Counted from the first letter of the stretch, positions 29,000 through 42,253 are shown. The stretch is DNA of 64,000 bases from Oegoconia quadripuncta (GCA_949316235.1 OX438758.1:15573194-15637193); one strand, 5' to 3'. Numbers and translations are program-made. Notes: generated from the sequence alone by a model not told the origin.

Positions 29000-31119
29000 C
29001 AGGGCGTCCCAAAGTTATGGGACATGAAGGGGAAGTACCTTAAATATCGTAGATAGTGAATTTTGCTCAAAGAAGACTTTATGTTATTTTTAAAAGTTAG
29101 TAATTCTGCATTCATAGATTTTCTAAAAATTATTTGCTTCGGCTGGGAATCGAACCGACTCAAATGTGAAAAAAAAAACACCCTACTTTTATGATGCCAA
29201 TCGAAAGAATAGCTAAAAAATAATAACTCTGCCTAAGTAACATAGTATTTTAAAAGAAAGGAACAACGTGAAATTAATCATTTTAATCAAATAAAAAACA
29301 TACATGAAACTGCCGTAGTCAATTAAGTAGGTATTTTTTTGTAAATTAATTAATTAAATGCTCAAAATGTGATCCCTCTTGTCTTACGCAAATCGCCAAT
29401 CTTTTAATGAGCCCGCTGCCTGTTGATTTTCTAATCATTTTATGGTGAACACTCGATGTGATATGGCACAATTCTGTTTGCAACTCGCCTACGTTCTCGT
29501 ATCGCTTTTTGTATAGCATATCTTTCACGTATCCCCAAAAGAAGAAATCTAATGGTGTGAGGTCCGGGGATCTGGCCGGCCATCTAATCGGTCCATTTGT
29601 ACCAATCCATGTAGGAAAACATTCATTTAGAAAATCTGCTGCTCTCCGACTATTATGAGCCGGAGCTCCATCTTGTTGGAAAATTAAGTTTTCTTGCTCC
29701 GCCGCGGAATGGTTTCTTATCTTATCCCTTAAAATTTGAAGTATTCCTAAATACTTTTCTGTGTTCAAGGTTCCTTGGTAAAAATGGATTAAGAAAACCC
29801 GGTTTTTTAAAAGTCCGCACCAACAGTTGAGTGAAAAACGCACTTGGTTATTAGTTTCAGTCACTCGTAGGGGATTTTCTTTAGACCAAATACGATTATT
29901 GTTGCGGTTATACATACCGTTATTGCTAAAGTTAGATTCGTCTGTCCAAATAATATTATCCAAAAAATTTGGATCTTCGAGCAATCGTGCCTGGATATCA
30001 AGACAGAAATTTTTTCTCCTTTCTGTATCGCCCGGAAGTAATTTTTGAACCAATCGTCCTTCAACATAACTCTTAAAACCGTGTTTTTTTAATACACGGT
30101 GTATTTTACTTTTTGAAACTCCAATTTCATGTTCTCCTTCTCTCACCGATGCTTTCGGAAAAGCCGAAAAGTAAATTAAAATACCAAGTTCTTCGTCGTT
30201 GATCGTATGGTTTTCTTGCTGTGGTTCTCTTGGGCGTTTATCGAAACGTCCCAGAGTTTTCAAATTGTTCACAAGCCTTTTCAAAACTTTACGAGACGGT
30301 ATTTGTCTATCAGGATATTTTACGCCATACCACCGCAAACTTCTAGAGATATCTTTATCGTTCAAAAAATATGCTTCCATTAGATCAAAACTTACTTGAT
30401 ATGCCATGTTCGCAATAAATTAACACAATAACACTTGTGTAAGTGAATTGAGACTAAACAGATCAATATCCGAAAAACAAACGCTCGCACATACTGTTCC
30501 ATTTTCAAATTTAAGAACAACATTTAAAAATATCACTTCTTTTTAAAATATCTTAAAAAGTATGCATTCAAACAAACGCTGTCATAAACTGTTCCATTTT
30601 CAAATTATAAATTATTTATTTTTGTTTTTAATTTGCCTTCTGTCTAGCTTACAGAGGACGTATTGAAATACAAGTTTTATCATTTCATCTACACGTGCAC
30701 TTATAATAAGGAAAACTATGTTAGTACCTATTTTATGAAGTGGGTACTTATTTACGAATAATCAATGCTATCTTTGGAATGATAATATCGCTACTTTTCG
30801 AACGTCGTCGGCAATAAATAACTTTCTTGAAATTTGACTCAATCATTTTATGTTGTTCCTTTCTTTTAAAATACTATGTTACTTAGGCAGAGTTATTATT
30901 TTTTAGCTATTCTTTCGATTGGCATCATAAAAGTAGGGTGTTTTTTTTTTCACATTTAAGTCGGTTCGATTCCCAGCCGAAGCAAGTAATTTTTAGAAAA
31001 TCTATGAATGCAGAATTACTAACTTTTAAAAATAACATAAAGTCTTCTTTGAGCAAAATTCACTATCTACAATATTTAAGGTACTTCCCCTTCATGTCCC
31101 ATAACTTTGGGACGCCCTG
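29000..31119 (-). mobile_element. Tc1/mariner-superfamily element, copy 2 of 3
   Basis: 2120 bp with the same ends and inverted repeats as copy 1, flanked by TA (28998-28999, 31120-31121). It sits precisely between units B1 and B2. Confidence 0.92.
29346..30407 (-). CDS. Tc1/mariner-type transposase, copy 2
   Basis: 353 residues, with a translated sequence identical to the gene at 13978-15039: D156, D246 and D287 all present and no frameshift. Position +15,368 relative to copy 1. Which of the three copies, if any, is transcribed cannot be told from the sequence. Confidence 0.92.
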   Translation of the reverse strand: MAYQVSFDLMEAYFLNDKDISRSLRWYGVKYPDRQIPSRKVLKRLVNNLKTLGRFDKRPREPQQENHTINDEELGILIYFSAFPKASVREGEHEIGVSKSKIHRVLKKHGFKSYVEGRLVQKLLPGDTERRKNFCLDIQARLLEDPNFLDNIIWTDESNFSNNGMYNRNNNRIWSKENPLRVTETNNQVRFSLNCWCGLLKNRVFLIHFYQGTLNTEKYLGILQILRDKIRNHSAAEQENLIFQQDGAPAHNSRRAADFLNECFPTWIGTNGPIRWPARSPDLTPLDFFFWGYVKDMLYKKRYENVGELQTELCHITSSVHHKMIRKSTGSGLIKRLAICVRQEGSHFEHLIN

Positions 31120-31444
31120 TATATGTATACTCAGAGGCCATTGGAAATCGACAGGTACCCCTTACTGTATTGAAATGCAGACATTGTATTCTAGTAGAAA
31201 TACATATTTAAACAGATACTTATTAGCGATTACAAAAGGCCGGTCCACCAGAATTTTAATTGCTTATATTTTTATATATCAAGCGTTTAGCTTCAAAAGA
31301 GATCGTCTGAAAAGTTTGACGGCTGATATTTTTACGTGGAGTAGAGATTTATGGATATTGTGATTTGTCCATAAGCTATTGGTCGATTCAATTTTCAGCC
31401 AAAACTCTATTTGGCCACATTCTGTCATTTTTTTTGTTTTTTTT

Positions 31445-31698
31445 TTTTAACCCTCCACGCAAAAAGAGGGGTGTTATGTTATCACTTTGACAGCTATGTG
31501 TATGTGTCTGTCTGTATTAGATAGACATATAGATAGGTATCTGTGGCACCGTAGCTCTTATACGGGTGAACCGATTTGGATGCGGTTTTTTTAATTTGAA
31601 AGCAGGTTTTCTAGCGGTAGTTCATAGATATGTTTTATCAAAATCGCTTGTTTTCTCGGGGGTTTTCTAAATTTTTAATCTATAGTTATTAAGTGAAA
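31445..31698 (+). repeat. Dispersed repeat (B2 copy of 16077-16330)
   Basis: Same sequence as in unit B1. Confidence 0.5.
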
Positions 31699-31979
31699 AC
31701 TGTCGGACCTGTGCACTTGCCCTTTTCGCCGTCAGACACCGCCCTAGCAGTAGTAGCTACTGAACATAAAGTGCTATGTAATTGCCGACGGTAAGGAACA
31801 CAATGTATAAAAAAAATTATGTCAATGTCTGACAAACATTGCAAGTCAACTGGTTAAAATTTTGTTAAAAACTCCCATCTGGAGGTGCAACATATAACTT
31901 TAGAGACCACGATAATAAACTAGGTGCTTGAAATAAGAAATGCACATGCAAACAGTCGTCTATCACAGCACAAAAGCAG

Positions 31980-32097
31980 TAAAACGACTTCATTCATACA
32001 TACGTACACAACCCGTACGTACGTAAATTCATACAATCGAACCCGACCCTCCGAAATTGGGAGACCGCGTCTTAACCGCTGAGCCACCGATGCTCTT
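31980..32097 (-). mobile_element. tRNA-like SINE head (B2 copy)
   Basis: Same as 16612-16729. Confidence 0.6.
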
Positions 32098-32373
32098 CCT
32101 CTCCTCCATGGGAGAGGCTAATGTCAAGAAGTTGATGTTTATGTGGTGCTACTGCTTCAATTTCGCTACAGATTCAGTAAACAAGCGACATTTTTCTCAA
32201 GTAAACTTCTCCTTAGCTTTAAACTGCGCTCCCTGAGACATTTTTCTTTTCAAACAGGAGTAAACAAACTGAGAGGTATAGAGTTCTAAATAGTGGTAAG
32301 TACTAGCACTCATCTAGAATGTAGTTTTGGAGGAAATTAGCGTTTTATTAGCTAGAAGATGAGAATATGAATC

Positions 32374-32518
32374 ACACTAATATTACAAATGGGAAAGTAT
32401 GTGTGTTTGTTACCTCTTCACGCCTAAACGGATGGATGAATTTGGATGAAATTTGGTTGGTAGACAAATTAGGTCATGGATTAACATAATTATAAGCGAG
32501 GCGGGCAACAGCTAGTGG
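32374..32518 (+). mobile_element. Helitron-like repeat (B2 copy)
   Basis: Same as 17006-17150. Confidence 0.45.
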
Positions 32519-32525
32519 GTAAATA

Positions 32526-32773
32526 AGATTATTAATTTTTGGGCAAAAAACGTTTCCCAAAGTATCACATGCCAAAGTGTGTTTCCCAAATTTTCATTTG
32601 GCAAAAAAACATTTGGCAAAACAACTTTTCGCAATTTTACTGTTAGCAATACTATTTTCGGCAATTTATTGTTTAATAAATAATTACATGGCAATGTTTC
32701 ATTTTACCAAGTATTACCTATATAGTCAAATATGGTTTGGCATAACATGCCCTTCCCAAAATATTGCATATCA
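32526..32773. repeat. Degenerate GGCAAA array (B2 copy)
   Basis: Same as 17158-17405. Confidence 0.6.
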
Positions 32774-32883
32774 TATGATTTACTTAAGAGTCTAAATTCA
32801 CTGCATTAAATGTTTGTTTCACCTTGGACAAATAATTTACAGGTAAGAACTTCTATAATAATTATATTGTTATTATACAAATC

Positions 32884-32958
32884 AATTCCGGCGCTTCGCC
32901 GGCCGTTGCCGCGGCACGCTCGCATCGCTCGCTCGGCTCGCGCTCTGTTGGGGTCACA
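32884..32958. repeat. GC-rich hairpin tract (B2 copy)
   Basis: Same as 17516-17590. Confidence 0.4.
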
Positions 32959-33518
32959 GTTCTAACCTAACCTAACCCACTTTTCTGGCAGTTCTAATCT
33001 AGCCTACATAACCTATATGAAATATTTTTTCATATAGTAAATAATTTAATGCAGTCCCTTAGTTTATATCTACAATATCTTTAAAATTCTTGTGCTTAAA
33101 TTTTGTTTATAAAGTAGGTTTTGATTATAAATATGTATTTTAAAAATATTTTCCTTTTTAAAAATAGAAATAAATCTTTTTAGATATCAATGGAAAGAGC
33201 CGCATATATTAGATTCATTATGACAATAAAAATTTATTTACACATAAGATTCTATTACAGTCCTAAAATATCGCACTTTTATTGGAGATGTTTCTATAAC
33301 AAATAGTAACTTTTAAATATTCATGCTGATAAAAAATTTACACACAACCCAATTACATGGACCGATGTTAATGAAATTGGGGAGATGTATATCTTAGGTT
33401 ACTTAGAGGCGCACTAGGAAAAGATTTTATTTGAACTTACATTCCTTTGGGATGCAGACATATTTTAAATAAACGCCAATATTTTCGGAGCCAAGGACTT
33501 CAAAAAAATCATATTGCC

Positions 33519-33850
33519 ATGTTTTTTTTTTTATTTATTTTTTAAGCACTACGGGTTAGCACTTGACCTCAATCACACCTGATGTTAAGTGAAGATGAGG
33601 CCGAAGGTGGAAGCGTACTGACCCGGAAACCCAAATAATTTGGGGAACTGGCTATCTTATCTGTGACAACCGGAACACAACAACGCTATTGCTGTTTGGC
33701 GGCAGATTTAGGCAAGATGTTGGTAGCTAGCCAGGCGGACATTTAAAATGCCCTACCACCAACCAAACCGAGTACTAAACATGTACCCGGGGATCGAACC
33801 CGCGACCTCCGATTCGTAAACCCTATGTTGTTTACATTGAGCCACGATTT
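33519..33850 (-). mobile_element. SINE-B (B2 copy)
   Basis: Same as 18151-18482. Confidence 0.8.
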
Positions 33851-33892
33851 ACATGTATTTCTAAAATTTACAAAATCTTGCAAAATTAATTT

Positions 33893-34098
33893 AAAACGCT
33901 CGGAGGGCTAGCCGATACTTTGGTCAAAGAATCAGCTTTGCTGTACAGCAAGGCAACGCGGCCAGCCTTCTGGGTACCATTCCACCAACCAGAGACTTGG
34001 GGCTAGTTTTTTATTTGTGATTTTTTTTTATAATAAATTGTATAATTATTGTTTATAAATATTGTACAAATGTTAATAAATTCTTACAGATTTAAAAC
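33893..34098 (+). pseudogene. LINE ORF C-terminal remnant (B2 copy)
   Basis: Same as 18525-18730, with the GQRISFAVQQGNAASLLGT block. Confidence 0.5.
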
Positions 34099-34147
34099 GC
34101 TTATATTTAGTTGTTTTACTTTGATAATAAATTAGTTCTTATTTCGA

Positions 34148-34185
34148 CATCCATGCGAACGAAGTCGAGGGGCAAAAGCTAGTAG
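34148..34185 (+). mobile_element. Helitron-like 3' end (B2 copy)
   Basis: Same as 18780-18817. Confidence 0.35.
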
Positions 34186-34520
34186 TTATTAAACGCAAAT
34201 GGTCAGTTTAATTCGTTGCTGAGTTAGCAACGTATTAATTACAGAATCTGATTATTGAGATAGTTTATTAACAAGGTTCGGTGGAATTAACATAGAAAAG
34301 CACCGAACCGCAAACTTAATACAAACTAAAACTAAACACCATTTGGGGCAGAAAATTAATTAATTCCGCAAACGTCAAATCAGCGGTTATTGTGCGGCCT
34401 GGGAAAATGCTTAGGTATTGGAGCTAACAATGGAATCGAATGCAGCGAAGTACGCCTGGACACAATAATAAGAATACGAACAATTTATTTTGAACGCGAA
34501 ACGATACAATAACAAAAAGT

Positions 34521-34993
34521 AAATTAAATAAATAAATATATTTCGGACACTTACACCAATCATCTAAGTTCCAAACTAAGCAAAGCTTGTGCTATGGATA
34601 CTAGATTACCGATAAACATGGTGGTTGGTGGTAGGGCATTTTAAATGTCCGGCTGGCTAGCTACCACCATCTTATCTAAATCTGCAGCCAAGCAGCAATG
34701 TTAATAGCATTGTTGTGTCAGAGATAAGATAGCCAGTCCTCCAAATGTGTTGGGGTTTTCGGGTACGCTTCCACCTTCGACCTCATCTTCACTTAACATC
34801 GGGTGTGATTGAGGTCAAGTACCAACCCGTTGTGCATAAAAAAAAGAAAGACATACATAAATATTTATATAAACATCCACGCCTCTGGAATAAGTTCGTA
34901 TTCTTCACATAAACATTTACCCCTCGCGGGATTCGAACCCGCCACCCGTTGGATTCTCTGACTAGGTCACTATCCAATACAACAATTGGTCGT
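34521..34993 (-). mobile_element. SINE-A interrupted by SINE-B (B2 copy)
   Basis: Same nested arrangement as 19153-19625. Confidence 0.7.
34619..34852 (+). mobile_element. SINE-B inserted in SINE-A (B2 copy)
   Basis: Same as 19251-19484. Confidence 0.75.
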
Positions 34994-35222
34994 CTGGTTG
35001 ATTGGTTCACTTCTTTATAATTAGCTATAAAATTAACTACGTTGCTTCCGGTCTTCCGTGACAGTTGCATGTACTTTCTCACAAATCAGTTGAGCGACGT
35101 CTTAATAATTAGGGCAACAAAGATGTTACCTTGGTTAGAATACAACATCTGCAGCTAGCCCAGGTGTTCTCTATAGTGATGTACCTGTTCTTCTAATTCG
35201 ACTTTTATTTTTTTTTTGTGAT

Positions 35223-35508
35223 TTAGTCTAGTCTAGTCCAGTCTAGTCCAGTCTAGTCTAGTCCAGTCGAGTCCAGTCGAGTACAGTCGAGTCCAGTCGA
35301 GTCCAGTAGAGTCCAGTCGAGTCCAGTCGAGTCCAGTCGAGTCCAGTCGAGTCCAGTCGAGTCCAGTCGAGTCCAGTCGAGTCCAGTCGAGTCCAGTCGA
35401 GTCCAGTCGAGTCCAGTCCAGTCCAGTCCAGTCCAGTCCAGTCCAGTCCAGTCCAGTCCAGTCCAGTCCAGTCCAGTCCAGTCCAGTCTAGTCTAGTTTA
35501 GTTTAGTT
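35223..35508. repeat. GTCCAGTCGA / GTCCA minisatellite, allele 2
   Basis: Identical to 19855-20120 on the left and in the ten gtccagtcga units, but with seven instead of five gtccagtcca decamers, 20 bp longer. This is the only length difference I found between the B units. Confidence 0.9.
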
Positions 35509-35865
35509 CGACTTGTGACCAATACTCCGTGATACTTCTATGCACTGCAATGTTCGATTTCGAGGTCCGATCGAGAAATAGGTATCTAATAGTTTTGAGT
35601 TGATAATTCAGAAATCACCCAAATCAAAAAGACGATCTATCATCCAGTTAAAACAAAGCAATTGCGAAGTTAAATATCTTCGAAACTGCTTAAAAAACCG
35701 ATATCCATCAACATGGCTAAGAAATACTAAGAACTTATCCCCGAATTTAATATTAAAATTAAAGTTTAATATGAAATATTAAAGTTAATATTAAAATTTT
35801 AGTTTTGCTTTACGTGGTGGAGGTACATTGATTGCTATTTACTACAGGAGTAGAAGAATAAATCC

Positions 35866-35920
35866 CAACTAACATTATAAATGCGAAACTTTGTGTATGT
35901 GTGTGTGTGTGTGTGTATGT
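35866..35920 (+). repeat. Helitron-like 5' end with TG tract (B2 copy)
   Basis: Same as 20478-20532. Confidence 0.4.
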
Positions 35921-36077
35921 AGCTATATATAAAACAAAATATTTATTTAAAAACAGTAACAAATAAGGAAATGGAATTTAAATATAAACTAGAACAAATG
36001 TAAAAAATCGGGGCCGCGAGGCAAGGTATCCAAACGCTGGCAGCGTTTACCTCGTTAGATGCAGATACTTAAGCGTT

Positions 36078-36268
36078 GACCGAGGAAATGTATACATGTT
36101 TCTTCTCTTCCTAGCGTAATGTCCTCCTCCCCACACATGGTGCATTGGTCCACCAGTTCTCATTCTCCCCACTGTGATCCTCGTAGCTTGTTGCCTCCTG
36201 TGGAGTGACATCTGTGTTCTCCTGAACCCGTTGACCTTTGGGTGATGTTCTGATTGCGCAGGGCGACT
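36078..36268 (-). pseudogene. LINE zinc-finger-like remnant (B2 copy)
   Basis: Same as 20690-20880. Confidence 0.4.
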
Positions 36269-36730
36269 TCTCTTGCTGGTGTTCCACGGGAAGGCCCTAT
36301 ATACAGGATCCGGAGAAAAAAAAGCGGGATTGCTGATAACAAATAGTAACCCACCGTTGAATGGTTTCCATTCCAACTCCACAAATGTGTGCTTAATGCA
36401 GCAGTCCGAATAATTTTTTATCGAAAAGAGAAATATTCGGAACATCCCTATCGCTTACAAGAAAATATAATACAGTACGCTCACCAGAATGTCTTTGTGC
36501 TCCACACTGGAGCGATTTAGCTTTAGATATACCGCTAACGAAGGTATCTTGGATCATTACCGCAAGCTAGCATGTAGACAAGCATGTGGCTGACGAGCTC
36601 GATTTCGCTACATAATTCTAAGAATATAGTCATAGCATAATCACCCTGTAAACCTACAGTCAAGGAATAATATTGTACCGGATGGGGATTTTTACCGTAA
36701 GAAAAAAATAGCATTTTTAATTAATAATTG

Positions 36731-36988
36731 GGTAAGTGAAATAGAAGGTATTGGCATTGTTAGTTTTTTTTTAAGCGCTGTGTCATTCGACGGTCGCGTT
36801 TGTAGCCTATTCCACATAACTACATCATTAAATTAAATAAAAATAAAGAAAATTTAGCCTTGATAGGAACGCTACGAATCCCGCCAATGGCATATCAATC
36901 TTCATCTGGCGCGTGGGTCGATGATGGTTTTGAGAACAAAAAAATTTAAACTACCTATGCCAATAACTTCTATTTCACTTACTTACCC
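36731..36988. mobile_element. Foldback MITE-like element (B2 copy)
   Basis: Same as 21343-21600. Confidence 0.65.
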
Positions 36989-37028
36989 CCTATTTTTTCG
37001 TCGCATTCGCTCTTCGTTCTTGATTAGC

Positions 37029-37080
37029 GACGTTAAGCAATATCTGGCGCGGTCAGTCTTTGGATGGGTGACCACTACAG
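37029..37080 (+). repeat. 5S rRNA-like fragment (B2 copy)
   Basis: Same as 21641-21692. Confidence 0.65.
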
Positions 37081-37084
37081 GCAT

Positions 37085-37293
37085 TTTTAATCCCCGATGC
37101 AAAAATATTATAAGTTTGACCGCTATATCTGTGTGTGTCTGTTTGTGTGTCTGCATGTGGCACCATATCTCTTAAATTGATGATCCGATTTGGATTCGGT
37201 GCTTTTTTATTTGAATGCAGATTTTCTAGCGGTGGTTCTTAGACATGTTCAATCGCTTGCTTTCCAGGGAGTTTTCTAAATTTTCAATTAATG
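37085..37293 (+). repeat. Dispersed repeat (B2 copy of 21697-21905)
   Basis: Same sequence. Confidence 0.5.
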
Positions 37294-37772
37294 TTGTTTC
37301 AATGTTGTTGTACGAGTATTTCCGTTTTTTTTTTGACCAATGTCTACTGCTGATGGGAGGCGAACGCGAAAGCTTCGGAAGGCACATCCCGGTTGTTTTC
37401 ATGCGAAATATTATACTACTATTAAATTGTAATAAAGAAAAATATAAAATAGCATGAGAGAAACTTTATCGTATGGTAGAGCAATCGCAAGTAACGTTGT
37501 TTTGATCGTACGAGATGTCAGACATAAAAATCGGATTTTATGTTCATAAAGTTTGATTGGTGTTCATTCTGAAACAGATCACGTGCTGGGGTGAAAATTT
37601 ATCTGAAACTTTTGAAAGATTGTTTAAAGATATCTGTGGTTCGGCATTTAAGGTGTATTGGAAAAGTTATATAAGATTTTCAATCGTTGAAACTCTGTAA
37701 ATGACTTTCTAGAGGCCGTCATCTACATACCTAATTTTTTATAAGGCGATATTCAGTCTATTTATACAATAT

Positions 37773-37956
37773 AATATAATTGTAACCCAAACTTATTTAA
37801 AAGAGCAACCCTTGAGTTTCTTGCTCGTTCTTCTCTGGGGAATCTGCTTTGCGAATGAGCAATAATGTCAATAATTTTAATATTAAGATAAAAAATGTGA
37901 CGTATTCAAGTGATAATCTTTATCCTACGAAATAAATATTTTTTTGACTTTGACTT
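37773..37956 (+). mobile_element. CR1/Jockey-like LINE 3' end (B2 copy)
   Basis: Same as 22385-22568. Confidence 0.7.
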
Positions 37957-38027
37957 TGACTATTTCAAAAGGGATCTAAACAGTATTTAGATAAAAATAC
38001 AAGTTTAATCTGTAATAACAATCATCA

Positions 38028-38188
38028 TCTCAACTCGTAGACATCCCACTGCTGGGATATAGGCCTTCCTTCTTATAATGAGGGAGTATGGCCATAGTCC
38101 ACCACGTTGGCCCAATGCGGGTTGGGGACTTCACATGCCCTTGAATTTTTATTTCTCAGGTATGCAGGTTTCCTCACGATATTTTCCT
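38028..38188 (+). repeat. Common lepidopteran dispersed repeat (B2 copy)
   Basis: Same as 22640-22800. Confidence 0.55.
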
Positions 38189-39310
38189 TTACCGTTTAAG
38201 AGCAGTCGGATAATCCAATCCTATGCTGATTAATTATGTTGTAAATAATATGTATTTCAAAAAACTAAAAAGCACGCATTTCCGCCATCCATCTCCTGGC
38301 TCCATCATCAGGTCGTCTACACCAAGTGACAGCATTGGACTCGTCAAAACGAATCATATGAGCCCAAACCGAGAGGTTTACTAGTAGCCACTGAAGAGTT
38401 TCACCATACACCCCCGGGCTCCATCATCAGATCAGCTCTAAGATACCAAATTATAGTGTTGTCATCAGAATTACATATACATACAAAGTTTCATTTAGAT
38501 ACAACAATTACAAGTAAGTTTAAATTAACTCTCAAGATTTGATTACATTGTTAGTTACAAATGAAGCTAGTAAAATCGTGTTGAAAAATTCACCACTTAC
38601 CGTAGAAAAACATGTGAGTATCTTTTAAGTATAACAAACATAATGTATAACTCGTAAAACTCATATTTTTTAAGTATTGATTTACTATAGACCTAACTTG
38701 CCCATAGCCGGAATGTACGCCTTGAGACACGGCATCCTTTGAGGAATCATCCCGCATGGTGTTCCATACAAAATTTCAAATCCAAATTTTTCAAACCCAA
38801 TAAGCCGATTCTAAAGAAACTATACACATAAAGCATATACATAGATCTAAAAAGTTGGTAAGAACATTATAAAAAGGGTATTGGAACTAAATTTGGTGAG
38901 GGTAGGCATCAGGCTAAGTCGTAAATAAAACGACTCCGTGAATTTTATTTGATTTTTAATATTAATTACGATAATTTATGTGTAAACCAACTTCATTACT
39001 ATATTTAAGTATATATACGAAATAATTGTACAGTTTGTTAGTGCTTAAGTTGTGTTTTATTGTGTTTTTTCAACGTAAGTACGGTGCCGTAAAACTGTTA
39101 CACATAAAAAATTTAAATCATCTCTGGTGGCTGTTTGTGGTGTTGTTTTTCGGTTTCTATCACAAGTAAATAACACCATTATACTGTTGTGTATAGTTAA
39201 TTATTGCGGAATAGTTCAACTAAAGTATTTGAAATTAACCACAACTCAAATAGTCTGTAGTGGTTGCTCGCCGATCCTTTACCTGCTTGTTATACCTATT
39301 AACTACAATA

Positions 39311-40897
39311 ATGACCACTCGTAGTATGACCACCAAAACTCGTCAGTTGGAGGACAACCTTCAGCTGACACTGAAAGAACTACAAGCATCAAGGACCTTG
39401 TGTGAGCAATTACTCCAAGAGAGAGATGATCATGAGAAGGAAATATTGTCTGTCAACAATAAATACAAACTCTTAAAGAGTGAGATGGCAGAAATGTCCA
39501 TTAGATTAGACGACGTTGCAGACCATCGAGACCAACTACAGCGAGTGGTGGATGAGTTTGATAAGAGCTGCAGCTTGTACCAGGATGCCCTGGAACGTAT
39601 TTCGTCCCTGGAGAAGGATCTACGCGATGCCCATAACCACATATCAATGCTAGAAACCCAAAATGGTGACCTCAAGTCGAGTCAAACCCAGTCGTTGTTC
39701 GAAGAACTTGTCACCACTGCACCTTCCTTAATTTCTGCCATCTCCTCCCATGACCACCCCACTGTCGCCATTGATATGACCAGTGCCGAGTCTATGCCCA
39801 CGACCGTGAGTAAAAATAAATTAAAAAAATATATGAAAGTCAAAAAATGTATTAAAAAGACAAATATATTAATTAAGAGAAATAAGTTATTTTGTAAAAA
39901 TATTAATTTAATAAAACAAAGAAAGGCACTATTGTGTGAACTAAGTAAATGTCAACTAAACTTAGAAAAAAATCAAATTGCCTATGATTGTGACACACGG
40001 CGCCTCCAGTCAGAAATATTAGATTTAAATAATTCTTTAAATCATATTAACACTCAATATGAGTTGTCACAGAATCAAATTAGGGAGCACACACTGGCCA
40101 TGGACAATTTGTTGGAGTTGTGTAAATATAACTATGACAGATTTGAATCACTGACAAATAATCACCAATGTGATTGTAATATCATGACTAAAACTTCAAC
40201 GGATTTCTCCTCGACAGTGTGTCAGACAAACGACTCCTTAATTCTGACGCAGGAGCCATGTGAATATGACGAAACTAGACATACTTCCTTCTCACAGTCT
40301 AGTAGCAAAAAACATAACATCGTAATGTTTAGTGATGAAGTTGGCAAAGACATGGGTTTGCGACTTAGCCAATATATGGGACAGGCAATAATTAATACCT
40401 GTATGCCTGGTGCCACCTACTCAACTATTTTAAATAAGATCCTATCGAGCACATTTAAAGATAATACAACTTTAATTATTTTTATAGGTAGAAGGGGAAA
40501 TGTCAATAAAAAATCTTTAATTAATTATTTTTCACATTTAAATTCTTTAAAAAATGTTAATAAGGTTTTATTTTTCGCATTTCCCTTTAGCCAAAGTTTA
40601 ACAAAAACTGAAAATGACATTAGACACAATTTAAATTTGACATTACATACTTTGACATGTCGTCATGAAAATAAATTTCATATATTTGATAGTAATAAAT
40701 TTATTAATTCTAGATATTTTTATGTGACAGAAAATAACTATTATCTTCCTAAATATTTGAGGAGACAATTAGCAAGTATGCTATGTTATTTTATTTTAAA
40801 TTCAGTCATGTTAGTGACTGATCCAACGACTGCCTCTATTGGGCAGCCAATAGTTATTAATAAAACTTTGGAAATTATTCCAAATAATTTAAATTAA
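39311..40897 (+). CDS. LINE ORF1 protein (copy 2)
   Basis: 528 residues from the ATG at 39311, identical in translation to 23923-25509: N-terminal coiled coil, lysine-rich middle, and a C-terminal domain with FSDE, FIGRRGN and YLRRQL blocks in the SGNH order. Confidence 0.7.
   Translation: MTTRSMTTKTRQLEDNLQLTLKELQASRTLCEQLLQERDDHEKEILSVNNKYKLLKSEMAEMSIRLDDVADHRDQLQRVVDEFDKSCSLYQDALERISSLEKDLRDAHNHISMLETQNGDLKSSQTQSLFEELVTTAPSLISAISSHDHPTVAIDMTSAESMPTTVSKNKLKKYMKVKKCIKKTNILIKRNKLFCKNINLIKQRKALLCELSKCQLNLEKNQIAYDCDTRRLQSEILDLNNSLNHINTQYELSQNQIREHTLAMDNLLELCKYNYDRFESLTNNHQCDCNIMTKTSTDFSSTVCQTNDSLILTQEPCEYDETRHTSFSQSSSKKHNIVMFSDEVGKDMGLRLSQYMGQAIINTCMPGATYSTILNKILSSTFKDNTTLIIFIGRRGNVNKKSLINYFSHLNSLKNVNKVLFFAFPFSQSLTKTENDIRHNLNLTLHTLTCRHENKFHIFDSNKFINSRYFYVTENNYYLPKYLRRQLASMLCYFILNSVMLVTDPTTASIGQPIVINKTLEIIPNNLN
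40888..40894 (+). promoter_or_regulatory. Candidate -1 frameshift heptamer (copy 2)
   Basis: TTTAAAT before the ORF1 stop, as at 25500-25506. Confidence 0.5.
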
Positions 40898-41427
40898 AGT
40901 ATAAGACAACAGAGATTACCTCTGGCAGTATTAAACATATAGTTATAAAAAATAGGGGTACGAGTATTGCCACTCCCCAAAACAAGTCTGGAAAAATATG
41001 TTATAAAAATAAGAAATTTATTAATCTGGTACACCAAAATATTCAGGGTATGAGTGGCAAGGAGTTAGAAGTGGAGCTGTTCATGGGCTGCACTGGAACT
41101 GATATATTGTGCATAACGGAACATTGGTATAAACAATGTGAGCTCATGTTCGGCTTCAAGGAGTACCAGATTGCAAGCTCGTTCAGCAGGACGAAAGCAA
41201 TTCGAGGCGGTAGTCTTATTTTAATTCGTAACAATATTAAATTTAAAGAGCGTCTCGATATTGTAAACCTTTCTGTTGAGCGAACTATTGAAATAGCCTG
41301 TGTAGAACTTGCTCGGCTTACTGTATTAAGCGTATACAGACCCCCTTCTTCATCGTATGAATTATTTGAAAAAATTATGGATGAAATACTCTGTAAAATT
41401 AGTAATTCAAATAAATTATTTAAATAA
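40888..41427 (+). pseudogene. LINE ORF2 endonuclease piece (copy 2)
   Basis: Same as 25500-26039. Confidence 0.75.
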
Positions 41428-41438
41428 AAAAAAAAAAA

Positions 41439-42253
41439 TATTATTTAAAGTAAATAGACAAAAATTAAGCTATGACGATGTGAACAATGCTATTTCTGAA
41501 ATAGTAGAATGGTTTACGGCAAATAATTTGTTACTTAATGAGAAAAAAACTAAATGTGTGAAATTTGTACTACCCAATGTCAGAGCCTTGCCCACAAATA
41601 TAATGATAAAAAATGCCACTTTAGATCTCGTAGATTCTACTGTATTTTTGGGCATTACTTTAGACGCCAAAATGCAATGGGGTCCTCATATACATAAATT
41701 GGCGAAAAGGCTCAGCTCTGCAGCGTACGCAGTCAAAAAAATTCGACAAATGTCAGACGTAAATACTGCTAGATTAGTATATTTTAGTTATTTCCACAGC
41801 TTGATGTCTTACGGTATCTTACTGTGGGGAAATGCCGCGGATATAAATACAATCTTTGTTTTACAAAAACGAGCCGTTCGCGCAATTTATCAATTGAAAC
41901 CTGCAGTGTCACTTGGAGATAGGTTTAAAGTGTATAACATTCTAACCTTTTCGTCACAGTACATTTTTGAAAATCTAATGTATGTCAAAAAAAATATAGC
42001 ATCATTTAGGAAAAATAGTGATAAACATGATGTCAATACAAGAAATAAAGATAAACTTGCAGGTCACATAAGTCGCCTCCGCAAAGTCAGTAATTCATTC
42101 AAAGGGTTATGTATACGCTTTTTCAATAAGGTCCCAGTTGATATACAAAATCTTCCACTTGATAAATTTAAAGATACTATAAAACAGAAACTTATTAACA
42201 AAGCATATTATAAAATATCAGACTATTTAGATGATAATCATCCCTGGACATAA
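41439..42253 (+). pseudogene. LINE ORF2 C-terminal RT remnant (copy 2)
   Basis: Same as 26051-26865. Confidence 0.8.
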